Origin: an uncultured Methanomassiliicoccales archaeon
GTDB lineage: Archaea; Thermoplasmatota; Thermoplasmata; Methanomassiliicoccales; Methanomethylophilaceae
Assembly: GCA_949292635.1 (NCBI GenBank)
Contig: CASEZY010000006.1
Location: 1 to 64,000, forward strand
Direction: 5' to 3'
Length of the DNA: 64,000 nt
A program made the position numbers and the translations under genes. Within the stretch, counting starts at the first letter, position 1. Each line of letters opens with the position of its first letter. Of this stretch, positions 8,780 through 16,836 are shown piece by piece. The notes beneath the pieces were generated by a model, which saw only the letters and a program-made list of their open reading frames with translations, was not told the DNA's origin and did no database searches.

Positions 8780-9559
8780 GGTGGCTCCGCACTCCTCGGC
8801 CGCATCTGCGCAGCGGCAGCGGGCCGGCAGCGCCGCCAGGTCCGGCAGCGCCCTCTCGAGGATCTCGGTGATGTTCTTCAGGCAGGCGGCCATGGTGTCC
8901 ATCACCATCTGTATGTCCACGGTCTCCTCCTTCCAGGCGTCGTAGTCGGTGATCGTGGCGAGGGAGCAGTAGCACATGCCGACCTCCCTGGCAAGCTGGC
9001 ACTCCGGCACCAGGGTCATGCCGATGATGTCGGCGAACTGCCTGAACATGGCGCTCTCCGCCCTGGTGGAGAACCTGGGGCCTTCGATGCACACATAGGT
9101 GCCGCCTTTGTGGTGCCTGATTCCCAGGTCCTTCGCCGCGACGTCGAAGACATCGGCCATTACCGGGCAGCAGGGGTCGGGCATGCTGATGTGCACCGTC
9201 CTGTCGTTGAAGAAGCTGTAGTCCCGCTTCTTGGTGAAATCGATGAACTGGTCCACGATGACCATGTCCCCGGGAGCGTATTTCTCCTGGAGGGAACCCA
9301 CAGCGCAGGGGGAGACGATCATCTGCACGCCGAGCATCTTCATGGCATGGATGTTCGCCTTGTACGGGACTGAGGTGGGAGGGAATCTGTGGTCCTTACC
9401 GTGGCGGGGAAGGAATGCTACCTCGATACCGCTGATCCTTCCCAGCAGTATCTCATCGGAAGGCTTCCCGTAGGGGGTGTCGGGGTAGAATGTCCCGGTC
9501 TGTTCGAATCTGTCCGGGTTGTAGACCCCGGAGCCGCCTATGATCCCGATTCTCGGCAT
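8771..9559 (-). CDS. S-methyl-5'-thioadenosine/methylthioinosine phosphorylase family (PNP/MTAP)
   Basis: A soluble phosphorylase that splits methylthio-purine nucleosides with phosphate and so salvages purine and methionine carbon. The 262-residue product shows IGIIGGSGVY at the N-terminus, FLPRHGKDH, the substrate strand YVCIEGPRFSTRAES and ATITDYDAWKEE near the C-terminus. DYD is typical of the 6-amino (adenine) type, but archaeal relatives can act on methylthioinosine, so the exact purine is open. The tail is unusually Cys-rich (RCRCADAAEECG). ATG 9559 is preferred over an upstream ATG because the family begins at MPRIGIIGG. The gene stands alone, between the his block and a terminator. 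Confidence 0.88.
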   Translation of the reverse strand: MPRIGIIGGSGVYNPDRFEQTGTFYPDTPYGKPSDEILLGRISGIEVAFLPRHGKDHRFPPTSVPYKANIHAMKMLGVQMIVSPCAVGSLQEKYAPGDMVIVDQFIDFTKKRDYSFFNDRTVHISMPDPCCPVMADVFDVAAKDLGIRHHKGGTYVCIEGPRFSTRAESAMFRQFADIIGMTLVPECQLAREVGMCYCSLATITDYDAWKEETVDIQMVMDTMAACLKNITEILERALPDLAALPARCRCADAAEECGATGE

Positions 9560-9616
9560 GCCGGCGGTATGTCCTTCGCGATAGAAAAAGGGAATCATGC
9601 CCCTGCGGGCATGTGT

Positions 9617-10273
9617 TCAAAGGGATCTGCGTCTGACGATATCGTAGGGGGTGCGGAACAGGGCGGTCTCTGCCTCCTTGACGGTGAGTCCCGCTCCGAT
9701 GGCAACGGTCATGGCTGCCGCCTCGTCCATCAGGTTCTCCGGGGCGTGGGTATCAGAGTCGACAACCATGTCAGCGCCCACGGCCCTGGCGATCTCCGCC
9801 ACATGGCCGTTGGTGATGTTGTGCCCGGCACGGCCGGTGATCTCCAGTGCCACGCCGTTGTCCCTGGCGGTCTGGGCATCCTCCACGGTAAGCATTCCGG
9901 GATGTGCCAGTATATCCACGTCCGGATTCTCGGCGGCGGCACGGTTGGTGCCCTTCTCCACCGGCTCCACCACGGTCTCGCCGTGCACCACCACGATCAT
10001 CGCTCCCAAAGAGCGAGCCTTCTTCACCACCGCATCCATCTGCGACGGGGGCACGTGGGTGATCTCCACCCCGGGGATCACCTCGATGGCATCGTCGGTC
10101 AGCTCGACGGCCTTGACGATGTTGGTGACGACCCACTCAACGTTGGTCATGTCCACGTGGTCTGTCAGTGCGATCACATTATGACCCAGCACCTTGGCTC
10201 TGCGCACAAGCTCCGCGGGGATCAGCTCCCCGTCGCTGTATACAGTATGGGTGTGCAGGTCCGCCCTCATCAT
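9617..10273 (-). CDS. PHP-domain phosphatase, likely histidinol-phosphate phosphatase
   Basis: A 218-residue metal-dependent PHP hydrolase with a full set of metal motifs: DLHTHTVYSDGE, ALTDHVD, GVEITHV, VVHGE, DILAHPG and SDTHAP. It is the last gene of the block hisB-hisF-hisIE. Its ATG lies in a four-base overlap with the hisIE stop. Because the hisB product here is only the dehydratase, a separate histidinol-phosphate phosphatase is needed, and a PHP protein is a known solution in other organisms. The pathway role is therefore inferred from position; the fold and metal site are seen directly. Confidence 0.82.
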   Translation of the reverse strand: MMRADLHTHTVYSDGELIPAELVRRAKVLGHNVIALTDHVDMTNVEWVVTNIVKAVELTDDAIEVIPGVEITHVPPSQMDAVVKKARSLGAMIVVVHGETVVEPVEKGTNRAAAENPDVDILAHPGMLTVEDAQTARDNGVALEITGRAGHNITNGHVAEIARAVGADMVVDSDTHAPENLMDEAAAMTVAIGAGLTVKEAETALFRTPYDIVRRRSL

Positions 10274-10869
10274 CTCCTCTCCGCCAGCTTCTCGTAGACG
10301 TCGGACATGTCGATGCCCTCCTTCTCCATGGCCACCATGGCATGGTATATCAGGTCGGCCATCTCCCAGGCGGCGTTGTCCTTGTCCCTGTCCTTGATGG
10401 CCAGGACGAACTCCGCCGCTTCTTCAACGATCTTCTTGCACATCTTGGTCTCGTCGTCGAAGAGCTTGCAGGTGTAGCTGCCCTCGTCGGGATTCACCCT
10501 GCGGTCGTGGATCACCCTCTTCAGCTCGGCGATGATGGCCGATGTCTGCTGCGGGTCGCCGTATATGGTGTTGAAGAAGCAGCTGGGGCTGCCGGTGTGG
10601 CAGGCGATGCCGTTCTCCTGGATCACCCTCACAAGAAGGGTGTCCTCGTCGCAGTCCGACTGTATGGAAACGATCCTCTGCACGTTGCCGGATTCCTCAC
10701 CCTTCTTCCACATCTTCTGACGGCTGCGGGACCAGAAGTGGGTGTATCCGGTATCCAGCATCAGGTCCACGGCCTCCTGGTTGGACCAGGCCACCATAAG
10801 CACCTCTCCGGTCCCGTGGTCCTGGACCACTACCGGGATCAGCCCGTCCGCTCCGAAGTTAAGGCTCAT
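10270..10869 (-). CDS. hisIE: Bifunctional phosphoribosyl-AMP cyclohydrolase / phosphoribosyl-ATP pyrophosphatase HisIE
   Basis: It catalyses steps two and three of histidine synthesis. The N-terminal cyclohydrolase half has [30 protein letters not shown] and the zinc-site cysteines ([21 protein letters not shown]). The C-terminal half is a MazG-like pyrophosphatase ([30 protein letters not shown]). 199 residues is the usual fused length. The ATG overlaps the hisF stop as ATGA (10866-10869); a longer upstream frame lacks family sequence. It sits between hisF and the PHP phosphatase in a tightly coupled operon. Confidence 0.95.
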   Translation of the reverse strand: MSLNFGADGLIPVVVQDHGTGEVLMVAWSNQEAVDLMLDTGYTHFWSRSRQKMWKKGEESGNVQRIVSIQSDCDEDTLLVRVIQENGIACHTGSPSCFFNTIYGDPQQTSAIIAELKRVIHDRRVNPDEGSYTCKLFDDETKMCKKIVEEAAEFVLAIKDRDKDNAAWEMADLIYHAMVAMEKEGIDMSDVYEKLAERR

Positions 10870-11618
10870 CTGATCTCCACTCCCTTGTCCCTGAGATATT
10901 GCTTCACGTCGCCCACCGTGCACTCCCTGTAATGGAATATGGACGCCGCCAGCGCCGCCGAGGCGTTGGTCTGGGAGAACACCTCGTAGATGTGCTCCTT
11001 GCTGCCGCAGCCGCCGGAGGCGATCACCGGGATGGAGACCGCATCCGCCACCGCCTCAGTCAGCGGGATGTCGTACCCGGTCTTGACGCCGTCCGCGTCC
11101 ATGGATGTGAGCAGGATCTCCCCGGCACCCAGGTCCTGGGCCCTCTGCGCCCATTCCACCGCGTCGATGTCGGTCATCCTGGTGCCTCCGTGGGTGGAGA
11201 GCACCCAGCTGTTCCCCTTCCTCTTGGCGTCTATGGCCACGACAACGCACTGGCTACCGAATCCCTCGGAGCACTCGGTGATGATGTCCGGGTTGGCCAC
11301 CGCAGCGGAGTTCACGGACACCTTGTCCGCTCCGGCGTTCAGGGCGTCCCTCATGTCGGAGTAGGTGCGAATGCCCCCTCCCACTGTGAGGGGGACGAAC
11401 AGCCTGCGGGCGGTCTCGGAGACCACGTCCAACATGGTCTGCCTGGTCTCTATCGAAGCGGTGATGTCAAGGAAGGTGATCTCGTCTGCACCCTGCCTCT
11501 CGTACTCCTCCGCCAGTTCCGGCGGATGGCCCACGTCCCGCAGGTTCTCGAAGTTCACTCCCTTTACGACCTTGCCGTTCTTCACGTCGAGGCACGGTAT
11601 GATCCTGCGGGTGAGCAA
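10866..11618 (-). CDS. hisF: Imidazole glycerol phosphate synthase cyclase subunit HisF
   Basis: HisF takes ammonia from HisH and converts PRFAR to IGP and AICAR. The 250-residue (beta/alpha)8 barrel begins [20 protein letters not shown] (catalytic Asp in CLDV) and contains [30 protein letters not shown] (second catalytic Asp) and VIASGGCG. The start codon is TTG at 11618-11616, directly after the hisB stop (TGATTG). A rare start codon here may tune translational coupling. Its partner HisH is encoded in the other his block, about 3 kb away. Confidence 0.95.
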   Translation of the reverse strand: MLTRRIIPCLDVKNGKVVKGVNFENLRDVGHPPELAEEYERQGADEITFLDITASIETRQTMLDVVSETARRLFVPLTVGGGIRTYSDMRDALNAGADKVSVNSAAVANPDIITECSEGFGSQCVVVAIDAKRKGNSWVLSTHGGTRMTDIDAVEWAQRAQDLGAGEILLTSMDADGVKTGYDIPLTEAVADAVSIPVIASGGCGSKEHIYEVFSQTNASAALAASIFHYRECTVGDVKQYLRDKGVEIR

Positions 11619-12167
11619 TCAGTCCACCTCCACCCTGTCCTTGGTACTGAGCTCCTCGCTCCTGACGTGGGTGGCGGTCTGAAGCGCCTTGCCCATGCTC
11701 TTGAAGGACGCCTCCACGATGTGGTGGTCGTCGAATCCCCTCACCACCAGGATGTGCAGTGTGATCCCGGCGGACATGGCGAAGCTCCTGAACCAGTGTG
11801 CGTACAGGGGGTCGGGGCAGTCCGCCTCGCAGTAGGGGCGGTCCACGATGTCCAGTGATGTCATGACCAGGGCGTCGTCCATCACCACGGTGGCGGTGCC
11901 CATCCTCTCGAGGGGCCTTTCGTCCAGTGCCTGGGCGAACGCCTTCCCCAAGGTGATGGCGACATCCTCGATCAGGTGGTGCGGGTTGTCTCCCGTCGCA
12001 CGCATGGTGATGTCCATGCCGGAGTACCTGGCCAGCGTCTCGGTCATGTGCTTGAGGAACTGGTCGTCGCACTCCACATCGTATCTTCCGCTGCCGTCGA
12101 TGTCCAGGGAGATGCTGATGTCGGTCTCCCGGGTCTTCCTGTGGATCTCGGAGGTTCTGGCGCTCAT
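11619..12167 (-). CDS. hisB: Imidazoleglycerol-phosphate dehydratase HisB
   Basis: This Mn-dependent enzyme dehydrates IGP to imidazole acetol phosphate. It is a 182-residue single-domain dehydratase with the family metal motifs DQFLKHMTETLARYS, GDNPHHLIEDVAITLGKA, FRSFAMSAGITLHI and GFDDHHIVEASFKSMGKAL. It is not fused to a phosphatase, so histidinol phosphate must be dephosphorylated elsewhere. It is the first gene of the hisB-F-IE-PHP block, with a TATA-like TTATTATAG about 30 bases upstream of ATG 12167, suggesting a nearly leaderless transcript. Confidence 0.95.
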   Translation of the reverse strand: MSARTSEIHRKTRETDISISLDIDGSGRYDVECDDQFLKHMTETLARYSGMDITMRATGDNPHHLIEDVAITLGKAFAQALDERPLERMGTATVVMDDALVMTSLDIVDRPYCEADCPDPLYAHWFRSFAMSAGITLHILVVRGFDDHHIVEASFKSMGKALQTATHVRSEELSTKDRVEVD

Positions 12168-12193
12168 GATAACGTCCCGAAGTACGGCAGGAC

Positions 12194-12202
12194 ACTATAA
12201 TA
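12194..12202 (-). promoter_or_regulatory. TATA-like element of the hisB operon
   Basis: The minus strand reads TTATTATAG about 28-35 bases before the hisB ATG. The spacing fits an archaeal promoter with a start site at or very near the initiation codon. Confidence 0.5.
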
Positions 12203-12305
12203 ACTGCGCGCCCGCACGCATCATACCCAGCCACCGAATTCCACTCTCGCGTGGGTTGAAAAACGACGGAATTGCGAAAAATCGCACGAAATGGAGTCCT
12301 CCCGA

Positions 12306-12335
12306 CATCATTATAATGTCCTCATCGTTATAATG
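12306..12335 (+). promoter_or_regulatory. Paired CATCRTTATAATG repeats before the CARF-type regulator
   Basis: CATCATTATAATG (12306-12318) is repeated as CATCGTTATAATG (12323-12335), 17 bases apart. The core CATTATAATG of the first copy is a perfect palindrome, and both copies hold a TATA-like TTATAAT. They lie 23-46 bases before the regulator's start. They may be a promoter overlapped by an autoregulatory operator; only the repeats themselves are directly seen. Confidence 0.5.
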
Positions 12336-12351
12336 GAGCCTGCTTCGAGGG

Positions 12352-13173
12352 GTGTTCTTGTCATCGGGTAGGAAGGAACGGGTTCTGATATCTTGCGTCA
12401 CGTTCGAGGTGGCGAAGATCGTGGATCCCATATCCTACTACTACGCCACCCGCGTCCACCTTCTGCACACCGCGGGGGAGGGCAGCGTCTACCGGGAGTT
12501 CTACGACGAGGTCATCCGTCAGATCGGCGCCATGGGAAGGCCGATCGAGGTGGTGGATCACAAGTGCCACGTGTACGAATTCTCCAACGTGATGAGGCAG
12601 GTCCTCTGCATCATGCAGGACGAGGTCAACAGATGCGGCGAGAACCTGGAGATCTACGTGAACATCTCCGCTGGCACATCCGAATATTCCGCCGCGGCTC
12701 TGATGGCATCGATGATGAACACGGAGATCGCCATCCCCTTCACCGTCAGCGCGGACAAGTTCCAGGTGCCTGCGGACAAGATCCGCGAGGTCTACTACGA
12801 CGGCGATACCCCGGTGGGTCTGACAAAGACCACCCGTGAGCCCAGAGCCGTATCAGCGTACCCACTGGAATCCCCGGATCCCACCAGGGTGCTGGCACTG
12901 AAGGTTCTGGAGGAGCAGATCGAGAAGGGCGATTCATGTGCATCCACCATGATGCGCCTGCTGAACGAGCAGGGTCTCTTCGAGGATTACGACAAGACCC
13001 CCACCGGACGTCCGGAGCAGAAGGACGTGATGCGCTATCAGCGCAACTACGTGGACTATTGGATAGACAAGGGCTGGGTGGAGAAGGTCTCCAAACGCAA
13101 GTCCCGGGTGACCCGGCAGGGCCGGGACGTCCTGGAGGTGTTCTGCGACAGCTATTCCCGCCGCAAGGCCTAG
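12352..13173 (+). CDS. CARF-like / HFX_2341-type (DUF6293) regulator with C-terminal winged helix
   Basis: The 273-residue protein has an N-terminal Rossmann-like domain of about 160 residues with RVLISCVTFEVAKIVDP, RVHLLHTAG and LEIYVNISAGTSEYSAAALMA, the nucleotide-binding pattern of CARF-like proteins such as haloarchaeal HFX_2341. The C-terminal part (residues 170-273) looks like a winged helix with a basic wing (EKVSKRKSRVTRQGRDVLEVF). Such proteins are thought to bind a nucleotide ligand and control transcription. It starts at GTG 12352, or more probably TTG 12358, which is better spaced from GAGGGGTG. It lies alone on the plus strand between the two his blocks. Its TAG stop shares a CTAG with the convergent gene. 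No CRISPR array or cas gene is nearby. Confidence 0.75.
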   Translation: MFLSSGRKERVLISCVTFEVAKIVDPISYYYATRVHLLHTAGEGSVYREFYDEVIRQIGAMGRPIEVVDHKCHVYEFSNVMRQVLCIMQDEVNRCGENLEIYVNISAGTSEYSAAALMASMMNTEIAIPFTVSADKFQVPADKIREVYYDGDTPVGLTKTTREPRAVSAYPLESPDPTRVLALKVLEEQIEKGDSCASTMMRLLNEQGLFEDYDKTPTGRPEQKDVMRYQRNYVDYWIDKGWVEKVSKRKSRVTRQGRDVLEVFCDSYSRRKA

Positions 13174-13559
13174 ATGTGCCTGGGGCACTCCATGCACTTG
13201 GACAGGGATGCCTTGGATCCCTGGTTCCGGTAGATCTCGTCGATCATGCCGGACCTCTTGAAGAAGGAGCACAGGTCGCACAGCTCGTTGGAGAGATCCG
13301 AACCCTTGGTCAGGTTCTCCGCTATGGCGCGAATCTTCTCGTAGAAATCTTCGCGGTATTGGCTGTTGTCGATGTAGGGGTTGCCGCCCCTCAGTCCCTT
13401 GACGTACTGGGATATGGCTGCCGACGTTATCCCGAACATCTTTGCCACCGCGGACTGGGTGTAGCCGTAAGTCTCCACAAGCTCCTTCGCTATGGCGCCT
13501 CTCGCCGTGGGAAGGAGCTCGAAGACCACCAGTTCGCAGGGCATCTTCCTTGAAACCAT
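13170..13559 (-). CDS. XRE-type HTH regulator (COG2522-like) with conserved C-terminal cysteines
   Basis: A 129-residue protein. Residues about 20-55 form a helix-turn-helix (AIAKELVETYGYTQSAVAKMFGITSAAISQYVKG). The C-terminal part has CDLCSFF and CMEC pairs, which with Cys8 could hold zinc or an Fe-S cluster. It begins three bases after the hisA stop, so it belongs to the hisG-C-H-A transcript and may regulate it or another amino-acid gene. Its TAG stop overlaps the stop of the convergent CARF-like regulator. Metal binding is inference from the cysteine spacing. Confidence 0.8.
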   Translation of the reverse strand: MVSRKMPCELVVFELLPTARGAIAKELVETYGYTQSAVAKMFGITSAAISQYVKGLRGGNPYIDNSQYREDFYEKIRAIAENLTKGSDLSNELCDLCSFFKRSGMIDEIYRNQGSKASLSKCMECPRHI

Positions 13560-13562
13560 GTC

Positions 13563-14276
13563 TCAGACCTCCCAGGGTACATCCCATTCCCAGGGTTTCA
13601 TGATGTCGGTGTAGATGGACACTCCCACCACCGCTCCCGCCACCCCGTGGGAAGCGAGGACCTTCGCATCCTCCATGGAGGAGATGCCTCCGGATGCGAT
13701 CACCCTGTGGGGGCAGATGGACATGAACTCGGAGACCCACTTCTCGTCGATGCCGTTGCCCTGACCCTCCACATCCACGTTGGTGTTGAGGATCCCGGCC
13801 AGGGGCAGGTCCTTGATGAAGCCCATCATCATCTTCGGCGGTATGGGGCTGACATCCTTCCAGCCGTTGGTGGTTATCTTCCCGCCCTTGGTGTCAAGCG
13901 CCATGACCAGCCTTCCGGGGAAGCACATGGCCATCTCCGCGAACCATTCGCGGTCGGTGATGGCCCTGGTGCCCACGATGACCCTGTCCGCCCCGGCGTC
14001 CAGGAGCTTGGCGATGGTGGACTCCTTGCGGATGCCTCCCCCCACCTGCACCGGCACTCCCGCCTGGGAGATTATCTTCTTGATCACCGACAGGTTATCG
14101 TCCTCGCCGAAGGCGGCGTCCAGGTCCACCACGTGAAGGTACTTGGCACCCTTCTCCACCCAGGAGAGGGCGGTGCTCACGGGGTCGGGCAGCTTGATCT
14201 TCTCGGTGCCGGGGACGCCCCCGACAAGCTGGACCACCTGGTGGTCCAAGATGTCTATGGCGGGTATGACGATCAT
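13563..14276 (-). CDS. hisA: ProFAR isomerase HisA
   Basis: HisA isomerises ProFAR to PRFAR. The 237-residue barrel starts VIPAIDILDHQVVQLVGG (catalytic Asp in AIDI) and has VVDLDAAFGED, VQVGGGIRKE, VIVGTRAI, NTNVDVEGQGNG and VIASGGISS. The second acid, usually in a TDID-type sequence, reads TNVDVEGQG here. It overlaps hisH upstream by ATGA and is followed after three bases by the HTH regulator gene. Confidence 0.95.
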   Translation of the reverse strand: MIVIPAIDILDHQVVQLVGGVPGTEKIKLPDPVSTALSWVEKGAKYLHVVDLDAAFGEDDNLSVIKKIISQAGVPVQVGGGIRKESTIAKLLDAGADRVIVGTRAITDREWFAEMAMCFPGRLVMALDTKGGKITTNGWKDVSPIPPKMMMGFIKDLPLAGILNTNVDVEGQGNGIDEKWVSEFMSICPHRVIASGGISSMEDAKVLASHGVAGAVVGVSIYTDIMKPWEWDVPWEV

Positions 14277-14875
14277 TTGGACTCCTCCGCTGATTGGATA
14301 AAGTTGCGCAGGAAGGCCATGCCCGATGTGCTGCTCTTCTCCGGATGGAACTGTGAGCCAACCAGGTTGCCCCTGCGGATGAGTGTGGGGAATCTGAACC
14401 CGTCGTACTCCGTTGTGCCCTTCACGCAGGACTTGTCGACGGGGTCGCAGTAGAATGAGTTGGCGAAGTAGAAGTGGCGATCCTGTACGCCTTCGAAGAT
14501 GGGGTCGTCACTCTCCACGGAGTTCCAGCCCATGTGGGGGATGTTCTCCAGCGGGAGCTTCCTGACTCTGCCGCTGACGAAGCCGATGCCTTCCACGGTG
14601 CCCTCCTCGCTGCTGTCCAGGAGGATCTGGGTGCCTATACAGATGCTCAGAGCGGGCACACCCGCGTCCAGCCTCTCCCTGATGCCCTCGCGATACGGCA
14701 TAAGTCTTTCCATGGTGCGGTCGAAGGCCCCCACGCCGGGGAACGCCATGCACTCGGCGTCCAGCACCTCCTTCATGTCGGTGACCGTGATGACCTTGGC
14801 ACCGCAATTCTCCAGTGCCTTGCGCAGGGAGTGGAGGTTCCCCACGCCGTAATCCGCCAGGGTGACGGTCAGCAT
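14273..14875 (-). CDS. hisH: Imidazole glycerol phosphate synthase glutaminase subunit HisH
   Basis: HisH hydrolyses glutamine and channels ammonia to HisF. It is 200 residues, with LADYGVGNLHSLRKALE, the oxyanion strand FPGVGAFD, the nucleophile motif SICIGTQILLD (usual form GICLGMQ) and SQFHPEKSS with the catalytic His and Glu. The nucleophile motif is slightly divergent but keeps the Cys. It overlaps hisC by seven bases and hisA by four bases. Confidence 0.94.
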   Translation of the reverse strand: MLTVTLADYGVGNLHSLRKALENCGAKVITVTDMKEVLDAECMAFPGVGAFDRTMERLMPYREGIRERLDAGVPALSICIGTQILLDSSEEGTVEGIGFVSGRVRKLPLENIPHMGWNSVESDDPIFEGVQDRHFYFANSFYCDPVDKSCVKGTTEYDGFRFPTLIRRGNLVGSQFHPEKSSTSGMAFLRNFIQSAEESK

Positions 14876-15915
14876 TCCGAGAGCACCTCCTCTATCTTGG
14901 ACAGGAGCAGTTTGTTGAGCTCTTCGGTGCCCACGGTTGTGCGGATGCAGTTCTCGGTGCGGCGCTTGGATCCGAAGTCGCGGATGAGAACGCCCTTCTG
15001 CTTCAGCTTGGCCACCAACTCGGCGTGGTCGATGGGCGCCTTCGCAAGGATGAAATTGGAATCTGATGGGAATGGTTCGAAGCCCAGTCTCTTGAGGCCG
15101 GCGGACAGCAGCGGGCGCTGCTCCTTTACCATCTGCTTGCTCCTCTTGATGAAATCCTGGTCCTTCACAGCGGCGATGGCGGCCCCCTCGCTGACCATGT
15201 TCACCGAGTAGGGGATCTTCACGCAGTTCATCATCTCCGCCGTGGACCTGGATGCCACCGCATAACCGACCCTCAGGGCAGCCATGGCGTACGCCTTGGA
15301 GAAGGTCTTCAGCACGATCAGGTTGTCGAATTCGTTCACACGGTCCACCATGGTGTCGTCGGCGTATTCGCCGTAGGCCTCGTCAACGATGACGATACCC
15401 TCGGTGCGGTTGAGGATCTCCTCCACGTCCTTGGGACGGAAGCAGTTGCCGGTGGGGTTGTTGGGGCTGGGCATGATGATCACCTTGCCTTTCGGCTTCA
15501 GCATGGCGTCCACGTCCAACTGGAAATCCTCGTCGAGATCGACGCCCACACACTTCCCGCCGTTGAGCTTCATGAAGTACTCGTAGAGGGTGTACGATGG
15601 CACCGGGGACACGGAGCCGTCACCCCATTCCGTGAAGGTCTTGAAGGACACGTCCAGCATCTCGTCAGACCCGGAACCGATGACGAAGTTATCCCTCTCC
15701 AGGCCGTACAGGTTCGCCAGCGCGTCCCTGAGCCCGTCGGAATATGTGTTGGGATACCCGTTCAGGTCTCCCCTGAAATCCCTGAGGTAAGCGGCCGCCG
15801 CGGGGTTGCTGCCCAGCACGTTGGTGTTGGTGTCCAGCCTCACCTCCCCGTGCAGCTCGGGGTTGTAGTACATCTGCAGGTCCATTACCGTGGACCTCAT
15901 GCGGCTGCGGTCCAT
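14869..15915 (-). CDS. hisC: Histidinol-phosphate aminotransferase HisC
   Basis: A PLP enzyme that converts imidazole acetol phosphate to histidinol phosphate. 348 residues, with GSGSDEML, PSPNNPTG, VDEAYGEYAD and the PLP lysine in VLKTFSKAYAMAALRVGYA. ATG 15915 was chosen because it forms TGATG with the hisG stop; a GTG one codon upstream is possible. It is the second gene of the hisG-C-H-A-regulator operon. Confidence 0.95.
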   Translation of the reverse strand: MDRSRMRSTVMDLQMYYNPELHGEVRLDTNTNVLGSNPAAAAYLRDFRGDLNGYPNTYSDGLRDALANLYGLERDNFVIGSGSDEMLDVSFKTFTEWGDGSVSPVPSYTLYEYFMKLNGGKCVGVDLDEDFQLDVDAMLKPKGKVIIMPSPNNPTGNCFRPKDVEEILNRTEGIVIVDEAYGEYADDTMVDRVNEFDNLIVLKTFSKAYAMAALRVGYAVASRSTAEMMNCVKIPYSVNMVSEGAAIAAVKDQDFIKRSKQMVKEQRPLLSAGLKRLGFEPFPSDSNFILAKAPIDHAELVAKLKQKGVLIRDFGSKRRTENCIRTTVGTEELNKLLLSKIEEVLSEC

Positions 15916-16778
15916 CACGGCACCAGCCTGTCGATGGGGAGGGTGAGGATGCCCTTGGCCCCCAGTCTCTTGAGCCTGTTGATGTCGTCGTAGACCTCGG
16001 AGGCCTCGATGACCACGTGTATCGCCACCATATCGTCCCTGCCGGCGATGTTCATCACCGTGGGTCCGGCCATGCCGGGGAACATGGCCTCGATCTCACT
16101 CATCTTGTCGGTGGGCACGTCGGCCATCAGGTACTTCTTGCTCTCGGCGTCGATGACGCTCTTCAGAGCGTAGATGATATCCCACATCTCCTCGCCCTTG
16201 ACGGCCACGGAGTCGGGGTTGCCGACGACGACAGCTTGAGACTGAAGGATCACGGCAACCTCCCTCAGACGGTTGGTCTTGAGGGTGGATCCGCTTGAGA
16301 CCAGGTCGACGATGTAGTCGGAGACGCCCATGTACGGCATGATCTCGGCGGCGCCGGTGACCGGGACTATCTCCACGTTCTTGCCTACGGAGGCGAAGAA
16401 TCTGGATGCCGCTCCGGAGAATGATGTGGCGACGCGGCTGCCGTCGGGGATATCCTCCGCCGTCCTGACGGGGGAGTCATCGGGAACGGCCACGGAAAGG
16501 CGGCAGTGTCCGAATCCCAGCAGGAGCATCTCGTCGAGCTTCACGTTGGCATCCGCAATCTGGTCCTGTCCGGTGATGCCCATGTCCACGGCTCCGGAAT
16601 GCACGAACACCGGGATGTCCTGAGCACGGACGAATATGATCTCGATGTCCTTGTTCTTCACCTTGACATAGAGCCTTCTGCCCCAATCCTCGCCCAGGTC
16701 CAGCCCGGACTTCTGCAGGAGCTCCACCGCCCTTTCGTTCAGTCTGCCCTTGTTGGGTACCGCCATCTTGAGGACCAT
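15915..16778 (-). CDS. hisG: ATP phosphoribosyltransferase HisG, long form
   Basis: It catalyses the first, feedback-controlled step of histidine synthesis. The 287-residue protein has MAVPNKGRLNERAVELLQKSGL, GITGQDQIAD, VATSFSGAASRFF and DLVSSGSTLKTNRL. It ends with the ACT-like regulatory domain of the long form (VVIEASEVYDDINRLKRLGAKGILTLPIDRLV), so no HisZ is needed and histidine inhibition is expected. AGAGGT seven bases before ATG 16778 supports this start over an upstream one. A TATA-like element lies at 16811-16822. Confidence 0.95.
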   Translation of the reverse strand: MVLKMAVPNKGRLNERAVELLQKSGLDLGEDWGRRLYVKVKNKDIEIIFVRAQDIPVFVHSGAVDMGITGQDQIADANVKLDEMLLLGFGHCRLSVAVPDDSPVRTAEDIPDGSRVATSFSGAASRFFASVGKNVEIVPVTGAAEIMPYMGVSDYIVDLVSSGSTLKTNRLREVAVILQSQAVVVGNPDSVAVKGEEMWDIIYALKSVIDAESKKYLMADVPTDKMSEIEAMFPGMAGPTVMNIAGRDDMVAIHVVIEASEVYDDINRLKRLGAKGILTLPIDRLVP

Positions 16779-16810
16779 CTGCCAACCTCTGGGGGCTTGT
16801 AAGCCCACCA

Positions 16811-16822
16811 CCTATAAAAATC
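16811..16822 (-). promoter_or_regulatory. TATA-like element of the hisG operon
   Basis: The minus strand reads ATTTTTATAGG about 35-40 bases before hisG ATG 16778. It leaves a short leader that carries the AGAGGT ribosome site. The element also lies just downstream of the UPF0280 gene's stop. Confidence 0.5.
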
Positions 16823-16836
16823 GTAACGCGCGCGCG

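Noticed and set aside
12352-13173. CARF protein as part of a CRISPR-Cas system
   Set aside because: No cas genes or arrays are near; the form matches stand-alone HFX_2341-type regulators.
13171-13230. Pyrrolysine readthrough extending the CARF-type protein
   Set aside because: Reading through the TAG gives 18 codons and then another TAG, in sequence that is antisense to the HTH gene; no domain continues.
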